Shown here: positions 45,909 to 54,336 of the stretch, piece after piece
Layout: every line of letters starts with the position of its first letter
Numbering within the stretch: position 1 is the first letter of the stretch
Source: Flavobacterium nackdongense
GTDB lineage: Bacteria; Bacteroidota; Bacteroidia; Flavobacteriales; Flavobacteriaceae
Length of the DNA stretch: 64,000 nucleotides
Direction: 5' to 3'
NCBI RefSeq assembly: GCF_004355225.1
Contig: NZ_CP037933.1
Coordinates: 806,001-870,000 of the forward strand
The notes under the pieces: model-generated
Database searches by the model: none
What the model was told of the DNA's origin: nothing
What the model saw: only the letters and a program-made list of their open reading frames with translations
Position numbers and translations under genes: made by a program

Positions 45909-46421
45909 CTACACAATACGCAACGATTGCAGCACATAAATGTCATCGATAGATTGATGCACTTTGGATTTAGCTTGGAATGGATCCGGAGAATGATTGG
46001 TTCTTTTTTCGAAGATTTCTTTTCGAATGGTATTGACCAAATCAATATGCTCTTGTTTATTGATGCTGGAGAATTTTTTAAAGTACAATGTCTGTGATTT
46101 ATCTATCAGCTGCAAGCGGTAGGATTTAAAATCGTACATCCAGGCGAATATAGGCAAATAAAGGAATAAGGAAATCAAAACCATTTCCATAGGCAAGTAT
46201 ACCATTGAAGTGGCAAGTGCTAACAACAAAACCAATAGTATTCCGAATTTTATTTTCGGTTCCAACTTTTGTTTTTTGATATACACTTTTACTATATCTG
46301 AATACGAGATAGAGGACATTTCTATGCTGTTTTGAACTACTATTAGCCCATTCTTATTGCAGCTTAGGCAATCTATTTTTTTTATTCTTTTGGTATGTTG
46401 CGGCTCGAATATCGTGTTCAT
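45909..46421 (-). CDS. Hypothetical membrane protein, 170 aa
   Basis: A protein with two adjacent transmembrane segments (~58-75 FGILLVLLLALATSMVYL and ~79-97 EMVLISLFLYLPIFAWMYD) and cytoplasmic-type beta-rich flanks (NGLIVVQNSIEMSSISYSDI before, YRLQLIDKSQTLYFKKFSSI after). Such a helical hairpin set in a beta domain resembles membrane-anchored PH-like proteins, but I cannot confirm this. A CxxC pair (DCLSCNKNG, Cys18 and Cys21) is near the N-terminus. No family recognised. No evident link to the glycan locus. Confidence 0.55.
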   Translation of the reverse strand: MNTIFEPQHTKRIKKIDCLSCNKNGLIVVQNSIEMSSISYSDIVKVYIKKQKLEPKIKFGILLVLLLALATSMVYLPMEMVLISLFLYLPIFAWMYDFKSYRLQLIDKSQTLYFKKFSSINKQEHIDLVNTIRKEIFEKRTNHSPDPFQAKSKVHQSIDDIYVLQSLRIV

Positions 46422-46492
46422 TTTTTGATTATTTAGTAGTTAATATAGACTTTAATAAAATAAATTATTTGAAAAATTACTTCAAAAAAGGC

Positions 46493-46522
46493 AAAAAAAC
46501 CCTGTCCCATAAGGAAACAGGG
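46493..46522 (-). terminator. Rho-independent terminator of the small secreted protein gene
   Basis: CCCTGT (46500-46505) pairs with ACAGGG (46517-46522). On the - strand the stem is followed by seven T (complement of 46493-46499). It lies 30 bases after the stop codon at 46552. Confidence 0.75.
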
Positions 46523-46551
46523 CTTCTATATAACCTCTAAGAGTTTGTTAT

Positions 46552-46794
46552 TTAATCTTTCGATTGAAAATCATTCTTGTACAAAGTTCGTAACTTTAGA
46601 ACGGCAAAAACTAGTCCCACCAGTGCAAGAACCCACAAATAATCGCTTATTGGAGCAGTTGGTGTAGTATCTCCACCACCCTCCAAAGCGCCATCACCAG
46701 TACCACCATTTCCGTCTCCCGGCTGAGCAAATGCTATAAAAGTGCAACAAAAGCAAAGCGTGGCGATATAATATTTTAATACATTATTTTTCAT
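46552..46794 (-). CDS. Small exported Gly-rich membrane-anchored protein
   Basis: An 80-aa protein with a signal peptide (YYIATLCFCCTFIAFAQ), a Gly/Asp-rich linker (PGDGNGGTGDGALEGGGDTT) and a C-terminal hydrophobic helix (DYLWVLALVGLVFAVLKL) followed by charged residues. Small proteins of this layout are frequent in Flavobacteriia and have no known function. It is 31 bases downstream of the type C T9SS gene and ends at a terminator, so the two form an operon. Confidence 0.65.
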   Translation of the reverse strand: MKNNVLKYYIATLCFCCTFIAFAQPGDGNGGTGDGALEGGGDTTPTAPISDYLWVLALVGLVFAVLKLRTLYKNDFQSKD

Positions 46795-46825
46795 TTTTGA
46801 TATTTTTTAAATTATTGATTTCGAA

Positions 46826-49150
46826 TTAGTTAAGTACTTTTTTAATCACCACTTGGTTGTCTTCTGAGCTAACTTGAACAATCAAGGCTTGATTTGTTTT
46901 CAAATTGGAAATAGTGGCAGCGGTAGATTTTACATTTTTTTGCTCGGCTAGCAATCGACCTTGAATATCAAAAACTTTCACAGTATGAATCAGTTTCGCT
47001 CCTGATTTTACCAATAAAGTACCATTTTGGCCATAAACAGTGATGCTGTTATCATTAAATTCAGCATTTATTACTTTCAATGTTTTTTGGTATTTCAATG
47101 TAAATCTTGAATTATCTACACCCGCTGCTGCATTAAAGTTATAGGCTCCTGATTTCAAATCAGTTTCAGTTCCTGTCGTACTGTCTACTAAATACACGGC
47201 TTGACCAGTGGCAAATACACCATCAAATTGGTCTAACGAGATTGAAAAATCGCCAGCCACATCGGTTTTGAAATTCAAAGCTACTACATCAGTAGCATCA
47301 AATGCAGGACGACCTTGAATTACGTATTCCGAAGCATTGATGCGAGAGGTCAAAGCTACTTTACTATCATTGATATATTCACCATCAATACCGTTATCAA
47401 CACCCGTTGTAGCGCCATCCATATAAGCTATCAAAGCTTGATTGAAAGTACCACTTGCATTGGACAACTTCAACCAAACGCGGTCTTTAGTGCCTGTTTG
47501 TTTTGTTTTTAAGAATTGACCTGCAACCGCATTATTTGGACGCATCGCATTGGTGAAAGTCAATGAAGAGATTCCTACACCTGTTTTTACAATAAACCCT
47601 TGACAAGGTGCAATAATTTTTGTGGGTGCTGGAAAACCTCCATTTGCAACACCACCTGCTAATGTATAAGTTGCATAGGCAGTACCAACTGCACCATTGG
47701 TTTTTCTCCAAAAATAAAGCGTACCTCCTGTTGTGTTGCCACCAAGAAACAAATCAGCATCTAAATTGGATGGATACGGATTTCCAGTGGCGTGAAATGA
47801 ATCTGTCGCTAAACCTGTTAGAGTTAATGTTCCATTGTTGGGAACTCCAACTACAGTTCCAGAAAAATTGATAGCTGAAGCACCGGTATAATAGGCAGAA
47901 GAAGTTCCCAAATCTGCTGGGTTTTCATTTGGCATACGAATTAAATAGCCTTTAGCTATATTGAAGGAACTGCTTGGAGCAACGTTTTCGTACAAATTGC
48001 TAGTTGGATTGTATACATAGAATCGATTGTTAGGCGTTTGAGCAGTTAAAGGTGAAAATTGCTCTAAAGTAGTTGACCCAGCGACAGGCGAAGACCACAT
48101 TGTATAATCGTTGCGGAACAAAAGATTACTATTTTTCTTCACCGTTATAGCACCTGAATTGAGTCCAGTTGATAAAACCTGCTGCAGTGTACCACCTTCT
48201 TCAACAATAATTCCGTTAGGACCTGCATTATTGACCACACTTCTTTCAATTTTTAAATTTTTGGTAGCTTCAATAGTCAAAGAACCAGAATTGATAGTCA
48301 AATTATTAGCACTGAAACCACCTGTAGCGGAAGCAGAATAATTTCCTTCGATAAAAGCATCTACCGCAGGACCAGGAGCAGCATTAGACCAAGAAGTTCC
48401 GTTCCATACTGTACTTAGTGCTACTATTCTAATTTCTATACCAGTTATTCTAAAATTCTGTGCTGTGGCAGAAGAGTTAAAAAACGACACCGCATCTAAA
48501 TCAATAGTACCACCTGGTATTGAAATACCTAAAGTAGAAATATCTCTATTACCAGCATTACCGCTAAAACCTACTACTGTTGTATTTTGACTAGTATCTT
48601 GTCTGTTGACCACAGTACACGATTCAGCAGTGCCAAAAGTTGAAAAATACACTCTAGAAATCTGTACCGCTACTGTAGAAGGAAGACTGGACAAATCCAA
48701 CCCAAAGGTTATACCTTCTCCGTTGTCAATTCCAGATGATGCTCCTGCAACAGTCGTTACACCAATACCGCCATCGCTAGCCCTTTGTATACCAGCTGTA
48801 GTAGTAATTGCTCCTAAGGTAGCTCCCACAGTCTGGTCTACAACTGAACCCGCGTTCAATTGCACAGAAATCGTTTTGTTCCGAGCGCCACCTATAAGTA
48901 TTGTACCTGTAGTATTCCCTGCGGCAGCGATTGGGGTATAATCCGACGCGATTGTAACAGCACCAGCCGCATCTATAGTAATACTGCTATCGTCTTGCGA
49001 AATAATTGAAGGACTTGAAGTTGTTCCTCCTGATGCTGGATTTAATGATGTTAACCTTATCAGATTATTCACGGGTGTCTGACTATAAATACTTCCCGCC
49101 AGAAGCAGGATAGCCATTGTTATTCCTTTTTTTAATGTAATTCTTTTCAT
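46826..49150 (-). CDS. T9SS-secreted protein: one unassigned domain plus type C sorting region
   Basis: A 774-aa secreted protein with a signal peptide (TMAILLLAGSIYSQ). Residues ~27-244 are one copy of the domain seen in the neighbours (SGIDNGEGITFGLDLSSLP, VNRQDTSQNTTVVGF, LGISIPGGTIDLDAVSFFN, FRITGIEIRIV), closest to the copies in the gene at 30749. Residues ~248-774 are strongly similar over their whole length to the C-terminus of the 1610-aa lyase (GGTLQQV, YTMWSSPV, GNPYPSNLDADLFL, ALNFKTDVAGDFSISLDQF) and end in a type C T9SS signal (TVKVFDIQGRLLAEQKNVKS). No enzyme domain. A surface glycan-binding or scaffold role is inferred. A candidate operator lies 151 bases upstream. Confidence 0.78.
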   Translation of the reverse strand: MKRITLKKGITMAILLLAGSIYSQTPVNNLIRLTSLNPASGGTTSSPSIISQDDSSITIDAAGAVTIASDYTPIAAAGNTTGTILIGGARNKTISVQLNAGSVVDQTVGATLGAITTTAGIQRASDGGIGVTTVAGASSGIDNGEGITFGLDLSSLPSTVAVQISRVYFSTFGTAESCTVVNRQDTSQNTTVVGFSGNAGNRDISTLGISIPGGTIDLDAVSFFNSSATAQNFRITGIEIRIVALSTVWNGTSWSNAAPGPAVDAFIEGNYSASATGGFSANNLTINSGSLTIEATKNLKIERSVVNNAGPNGIIVEEGGTLQQVLSTGLNSGAITVKKNSNLLFRNDYTMWSSPVAGSTTLEQFSPLTAQTPNNRFYVYNPTSNLYENVAPSSSFNIAKGYLIRMPNENPADLGTSSAYYTGASAINFSGTVVGVPNNGTLTLTGLATDSFHATGNPYPSNLDADLFLGGNTTGGTLYFWRKTNGAVGTAYATYTLAGGVANGGFPAPTKIIAPCQGFIVKTGVGISSLTFTNAMRPNNAVAGQFLKTKQTGTKDRVWLKLSNASGTFNQALIAYMDGATTGVDNGIDGEYINDSKVALTSRINASEYVIQGRPAFDATDVVALNFKTDVAGDFSISLDQFDGVFATGQAVYLVDSTTGTETDLKSGAYNFNAAAGVDNSRFTLKYQKTLKVINAEFNDNSITVYGQNGTLLVKSGAKLIHTVKVFDIQGRLLAEQKNVKSTAATISNLKTNQALIVQVSSEDNQVVIKKVLN

Positions 49151-49300
49151 AATTATTGTTTTAAATGGTTGTTAAAGTTTATTATTGTTACAAAATTCCA
49201 ATTGTAGAAGGTACAATATCGATGTCGATACTTGAAAAAATAACGCAGCTTTCAGCTACTTAATTTCTGGCAAGATAGGCAGATCGCTACATACTCATAA

Positions 49301-49333
49301 GGGAATTATTGTCTTATTAAAAGGGGTAATGCG
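49301..49333 (-). promoter_or_regulatory. Candidate operator, copy 4
   Basis: Read on the - strand: CGCATTACCCCTTTTAATAA followed by GACAATAATTCCC. It differs from copy 1 at two of 33 bases. It lies 151 bases upstream of the gene starting at 49150. Confidence 0.6.
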
Positions 49334-49394
49334 TTGTAATTTACGATTATAAAGCACTGAAAAGCCTCAAAAAAAAATACGAATCAAAATAAAA

Positions 49395-49419
49395 TACCCC
49401 CTATATTTAGTCGCTTTAC
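49395..49419 (+). promoter_or_regulatory. Candidate operator, copy 5 (diverged), upstream of SusCD operon
   Basis: TACCCCCTATATTTAGTCGC (49395-49414) followed by TTTAC. Aligned by hand with copy 3, about 19 of 30 positions agree, including the TACCCCCTA block and the AG-CG block. It lies about 90 bases upstream of the first operon gene, as expected for an operator of a hybrid two-component regulator. Confidence 0.45.
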
Positions 49420-49508
49420 ACCTTGTGAGAAATTTTATTTAATGGGATATTTGTTTTTTTAAATAACGAATCAACTTAAATTTTAATTAACCATAAACTT
49501 TATAAATT

Positions 49509-51080
49509 ATGAAAAATAAAAGGCTATTAGCAGCTTTCCTTTTTTTTCTGGCTTTGGTCTCTTGTGAAAATTCTTCTTTCGCAGATGATGTTGCCAAATC
49601 CAATCTACCAGCAGAACTCAGGTACATGGATATTACAGGAGCAAGAGAAGGCAAAAGTGTCAAAACAAATGCCCCAACAGTAGATACAGGCGATGCCATT
49701 CCAGTTTTCGAATTGGTAAGTATATCCAAGGCTGACGGAACCGTTCTGGACGAGTCGTATGCAGAATTCGTAACTATTGGTCAAACTGCTTCAAAAACAC
49801 TTAACGTGCTCGATCCTGCCGGTAACATTGTTTCTAGTCAAGTTGTTTACGATACTTCGCAAAACGGTATTATCACAATTGCAGAAGGTAACAAATTTGT
49901 CGTAGGAGATTACTATTTTACGATAAAAGTAAGTACCGAAGTGAAAGGTGTGGTAAAATCAACTGTTTTTGCAAAAGCGTTTCACCTTAATGTAGGACCA
50001 CTGCTACCTTCCGTTTTAATCTACTCGCCTAAAAATCAAAATTTAGTGGTTGGAACCAACAACAAAACAACCGTTCCTATAGTACCAAATACCAACCCAG
50101 CCATCAAATTTGAATTGGGAAGTCTTACCGATAAATTGGTGATTGATGGCGCAACTGGGGTGATTAGTTTGTCACCTACTTACCAATATACAGCACAAGA
50201 AACACTCAAACCAATTGTTAGAGTAATAAGTACCATCAGTAATGAAGTTGTACCATTTGTAAATCCTATCAACATCGTGGTTTCGAATACACCTGTAGCA
50301 GTTCCGATTGATTCAATTTTGTTTTTCTATCCTACACTTAAAACTACCGGTTCCTATCCAGCAGGAGGCGAAGGTTTTGCCGTACAAACTGTCGTGGCAG
50401 GAAATGGAGAAGACATTTGGGGCGAACTAGACAACTCAACCGGAAGAGGGCTTGTAGCGCCAACGGAAAGACCCATCGGAAACACAGCCCAAACGATTTT
50501 AGAAGTACAAACCAACAGAACCACAATAACAGATCCAACCACTTCTTGGATGGTAGCCACTACGCAAGATTTAACACCTTTTCAATATGGGTTTAAACTT
50601 TCGTTCACTTATCATTATATGCCGGCTTTCCAATTGTATATGGCAGACGGTAGAACGCCTGTAGATATCGAAGTCTATGTTTCTACCAACTATAAGGGCG
50701 GAAACATTCAGGATGCCAATGGAAAATGGTTGAATGGTACTTGGACTCAAGTCAACAAAGTGATGAAGTGCCGACGAAGTGAAGGCGTAAGCGGAACCAC
50801 ATCAACCGGAGCGCCTTGGGGAACTGAATTTATAGGAACACCTTATCCTGGTGACCAAAAAGGATTAGACCCTGATGGTAGAAAAAACCCAAATACCACT
50901 TTCTACAACAAATGGGTACGCTGTACCTATGATATTCCTACATCACAAATATCAAAAAACTTTACTGTAGCCTTCAAAGTAGCCAGCTATTTCCAAGGAT
51001 CTTTACTCAATAATACCACTGTTCCGGGTCGAGGAGGTTCTTTTTATTTCTCGGACTTGTATTTTAAAGCTTCAGAATAA
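49509..51080 (+). CDS. Surface lipoprotein, probable glycan-binding protein of the SusE/F position type
   Basis: A 523-aa lipoprotein (lipobox LALVSC, Cys19) with no enzyme motif. Residues ~30-285 look like two or three Ig/cadherin-like beta domains (VIDGATGVISLSPTYQYTAQE resembles an immunoglobulin-like strand pattern). Residues ~290-523 form a further domain rich in aromatic residues (YHYMPAFQLYMADGR, GTEFIGTPYPGDQKG, GGSFYFSDLYFKAS), which may bind glycan. It is the first gene of the operon, 57 bases before SusC. Surface glycan-binding proteins more often follow SusD, so its position is unusual. It probably sits on the outer face of the outer membrane. Confidence 0.65.
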   Translation: MKNKRLLAAFLFFLALVSCENSSFADDVAKSNLPAELRYMDITGAREGKSVKTNAPTVDTGDAIPVFELVSISKADGTVLDESYAEFVTIGQTASKTLNVLDPAGNIVSSQVVYDTSQNGIITIAEGNKFVVGDYYFTIKVSTEVKGVVKSTVFAKAFHLNVGPLLPSVLIYSPKNQNLVVGTNNKTTVPIVPNTNPAIKFELGSLTDKLVIDGATGVISLSPTYQYTAQETLKPIVRVISTISNEVVPFVNPINIVVSNTPVAVPIDSILFFYPTLKTTGSYPAGGEGFAVQTVVAGNGEDIWGELDNSTGRGLVAPTERPIGNTAQTILEVQTNRTTITDPTTSWMVATTQDLTPFQYGFKLSFTYHYMPAFQLYMADGRTPVDIEVYVSTNYKGGNIQDANGKWLNGTWTQVNKVMKCRRSEGVSGTTSTGAPWGTEFIGTPYPGDQKGLDPDGRKNPNTTFYNKWVRCTYDIPTSQISKNFTVAFKVASYFQGSLLNNTTVPGRGGSFYFSDLYFKASE

Positions 51081-51137
51081 ATTATGCTTCCGATTTTTAA
51101 TGAAACCAAATTATGATTTAATAAAACCAATATTCAA

Positions 51138-54100
51138 ATGAAACTTATACAATTAACACTAATACTTTTTATCCTATCTACAGCTACTGTTCTAGGTCAA
51201 AAATCGATCAAAGGTAAGGTTATAGATAGCGAAGGTATTCCAATTCCCGGAGCAAATGTAATGGTCAAAGGAGCAAAAGCAGGCACTGTGACCGATATTG
51301 ATGGCTCGTACAAACTGGCTAACGTGAAACCCACAACCATTTTGGTTTTTTCCTTCATTGGATATCAAAATAAAGAAGTAAAAGTTCTTGACAAACAGGT
51401 TATCAATGTGACCTTATCCAATGATGCGACTCAACTCGATGAAATTGTTCTGATAGGATATGATGCTGTAAAGAAAAAAGATCTTACCGGCTCCGTTTCT
51501 AAAATTAAAGCCGAAGATCTTAGCAAGACCGCCACAGCCAATTTTGACCAAGCTTTGGCCGGAAGAGCTGCTGGAGTTAAAGTTTCATCAAACGATGGAA
51601 CTCCAGGAAATTCCCTTGATATTGTCATCAGAGGAGGAAATTCTATCACAGGCTCTAATGCTCCCTTGTACGTAGTAGATGGAATCCCCTTTGAAAATTT
51701 TGACCCCTCAAGTATCAATACGAACGATATCAAAAATTTCGACATTCTGAAAGATGCTTCTGCCACAGCAATCTATGGTTCTAGAGGAGCCAATGGGGTA
51801 ATCATCATCAATACCAAAGGAGGGCGAACTGACGGGAAATTTGAGGTGCGATTATCTACTGCTGTAGGGGTTCAATACATACCGAACCGTTTAGAAGTGA
51901 TGGGACCCTACGATTATGTGAAATACCAAGAAACTTTGGCTTATGCCAACGATAGTTTTGTTGCGGGTACAAATGTTGCTACTTTTTTACGAAATTGGGG
52001 AGATCCTGAAAATTACCGAAATGTAAAAGGAATTGACCGACAAGATGAAATTTTTAGAACAGGGATTTTCAGAGATAATAATATTGCCATCAGCGGAGGA
52101 AGTAAAAAGGGCTCATTTTACTATAGCGGTGGTTATGTGGACCAAGAAGGAACCTTGATTACGACTGGATTCAAAAAATTCACTAACAGATTAAAATTCA
52201 ATAGTGAAGTAAATGAAAATTTAAAATTCAATGGACAATTAACCTATAGCAGAGCCATGCAAGAAGGCTTGCAAGTAGCTGGCAACAAAGCCACAAGCGT
52301 CATCAAAGATGCGGTATCGTTCCGCCCTGTTAATCCATTGCGATATGATGATAGTGTTGAAGAAGAAGAAGATTTTCAATTTCAAGATCAATACCTTTAT
52401 GATCCTGAAAAATCATTGAGAAACACGGAAAGAACGAATAATAACGACGAATTTGCTACTACTTTAGGGCTAAATTATACTTTCCAGAAAAAGTTTACCT
52501 TAACTTTAAATGGTAATTACTGGACAAAATTCAACAAAACCACCTTATTTTACAAACAAGGAACTCAGGAAGCAGACAGAACCAATCGCGGTATTAATGG
52601 TATCGTTACGAACGCCAGATTTAACACTTTATCTACCTCCAACACTTTGAAGTTTAAGGATGTCAAAGGAAAGCACAAATACGATGCTTTAATTGGTCTT
52701 GAAGCGCAGTCCAGAAATTCTACTGGGTCAAGATTACAAAATACAAATTTGCCAACAGACGAATTTGGAATTGATAATTTAGGAATTGCCACGGGAGCGA
52801 CTATTGCTACCACCAATTACACCGAGAACTCTATTTTTTCTTATTTCGGAAGGCTAAATTACGAGTACAAAAACCGCTATTTGGCTACAGTGAATTTCAG
52901 GTCTGATGCCTCCTCAAAATTCACAGAAGAGAACAGAGTGGGTTATTTTCCCTCTTTTTCTCTTGCTTGGAAAGTTTCGGAAGAATCCTTTATCAAATCC
53001 ATTGACGCCATCAGTGAATTCAAATTTCGAGGTGGCTGGGGAAGAACAGGAAATGACCGTATTGGCGATTATGATGCCTACAATCTATTCTCAGTTGATG
53101 CCTCAAGTGGATACATACTAGGTTCAAATCAAACATTTTATCCAGGAGCTTACCAAAGCAATTTGGCCGTGCCTGATTTGCGTTGGGAAACTACCGATCA
53201 AACCAATATTGGATTGGATTTTGGTGTATTCAAACGAATTGATATCACAGCGGATTATTACTTCAAAAGAACCCACGACCTATTATTGGATGCTGAAACT
53301 TCACCAAGTACAGGATTCGATAAGGTACAACAAAACGTGGGAGAGGTAACCAATCAAGGATTTGAATTCACCCTAAATACCATCAATATTAAAAACAAAA
53401 ATTTTCAATGGGATACCAATTTCAATATTTCGTTCAATAAAACCAATACAGTTAAACTAAACAATGGTCAGACTGCAATTTTGACTGATCCAGAATGGGA
53501 TACTCAGTTTATGCAAAACGAATACCAATACATCACAAAGGTAAACAACCCCGTAGGAATGATTTATGGATTGGAATTTGATGGAATCTATCAATTGGAT
53601 GATTTCGTTTTAGTCAACGGAGGAATAAGCTCATTGAAGCCTGGAGTGCCATCCTACAGAACTCAAATGAAACCGGGTATGAACAAATACAAAGATCAAT
53701 TGACCGTGGATACTAACGGAGATGGCGTAGCCGATGCTGGTGATGGTATCATCAACGAATTCGACCGAAAAATTATTGGAAATCCACAACCAAAACACAC
53801 CGGTGGACTTATCAATAATTTTAAATATAAATCATTCGATTTACAGATTTTATTACAATGGGCCTATGATTTTGATATCCTAAACGGAAACGATGCTCAA
53901 TTTGGAACCATTTACAACCAAACTAGAAACGGATTTACTAGTCTTAGAGATATTTGGACACCGACCAATACCGATACTGAAATTGGCGGAATGCGCTATG
54001 ATGGTATTAATACAACAGCCTCTTTTGGTTACAAATTAGATTCCCGTTTTGTTGATGACGGTTCGTATTTAAAACTTAAAACTATTGTTTTGGGGTATAA

Positions 54101-54305
54101 CCTACCCAAAAGCGTATTAAAAGACCTTAATCTTACTAATTTTAGAATAACATTTGCGGCTCAAAACTTGTACCGATGGACCAGTTACAAAGGATATGAT
54201 CCTGATGTTTCTGTAGGACGCTATGGTGCATTGACACCAGGACTGGACTATTCCGCCTATCCACAAAGTGCAACAATCACAGGAGGCCTTGAAGTCACTT
54301 TTTAA
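51138..54305 (+). CDS. SusC-like TonB-dependent outer membrane transporter
   Basis: A 1055-aa outer-membrane transporter that imports oligosaccharides using TonB energy. Signal peptide (LILFILSTATVLGQ), carboxypeptidase-like regulatory domain (~22-98, KGKVIDSEGIPIPGANVMVK to YQNKEVKV), then the plug (~118-230: LAGRAAGVKVSSNDGTPG, VIRGGNSITGSNAPLYVVDG, ILKDASATAIYGSRGANGVI) and a beta-barrel to the terminal Phe (GGLEVTF). The VxxGY segment of SusC family proteins is LIGYDAVKKKDLTGSV. It is followed after 31 bases by SusD, the paired surface lid. Confidence 0.96.
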   Translation: MKLIQLTLILFILSTATVLGQKSIKGKVIDSEGIPIPGANVMVKGAKAGTVTDIDGSYKLANVKPTTILVFSFIGYQNKEVKVLDKQVINVTLSNDATQLDEIVLIGYDAVKKKDLTGSVSKIKAEDLSKTATANFDQALAGRAAGVKVSSNDGTPGNSLDIVIRGGNSITGSNAPLYVVDGIPFENFDPSSINTNDIKNFDILKDASATAIYGSRGANGVIIINTKGGRTDGKFEVRLSTAVGVQYIPNRLEVMGPYDYVKYQETLAYANDSFVAGTNVATFLRNWGDPENYRNVKGIDRQDEIFRTGIFRDNNIAISGGSKKGSFYYSGGYVDQEGTLITTGFKKFTNRLKFNSEVNENLKFNGQLTYSRAMQEGLQVAGNKATSVIKDAVSFRPVNPLRYDDSVEEEEDFQFQDQYLYDPEKSLRNTERTNNNDEFATTLGLNYTFQKKFTLTLNGNYWTKFNKTTLFYKQGTQEADRTNRGINGIVTNARFNTLSTSNTLKFKDVKGKHKYDALIGLEAQSRNSTGSRLQNTNLPTDEFGIDNLGIATGATIATTNYTENSIFSYFGRLNYEYKNRYLATVNFRSDASSKFTEENRVGYFPSFSLAWKVSEESFIKSIDAISEFKFRGGWGRTGNDRIGDYDAYNLFSVDASSGYILGSNQTFYPGAYQSNLAVPDLRWETTDQTNIGLDFGVFKRIDITADYYFKRTHDLLLDAETSPSTGFDKVQQNVGEVTNQGFEFTLNTINIKNKNFQWDTNFNISFNKTNTVKLNNGQTAILTDPEWDTQFMQNEYQYITKVNNPVGMIYGLEFDGIYQLDDFVLVNGGISSLKPGVPSYRTQMKPGMNKYKDQLTVDTNGDGVADAGDGIINEFDRKIIGNPQPKHTGGLINNFKYKSFDLQILLQWAYDFDILNGNDAQFGTIYNQTRNGFTSLRDIWTPTNTDTEIGGMRYDGINTTASFGYKLDSRFVDDGSYLKLKTIVLGYNLPKSVLKDLNLTNFRITFAAQNLYRWTSYKGYDPDVSVGRYGALTPGLDYSAYPQSATITGGLEVTF

Positions 54306-54336
54306 AAGTAATAGTATTATCTAAAAACAATTTACA

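Larger units (their letters stand above)
49151..49508. promoter_or_regulatory. Divergent control region between T9SS gene and SusCD operon
   Basis: A 358-base gap between genes read in opposite directions. It holds two copies of the repeated element in opposite orientation: 49301-49333 facing the - strand gene and 49395-49419 facing the + strand operon. The rest is AT-rich and should hold both promoters. No gene is seen. Confidence 0.6.
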
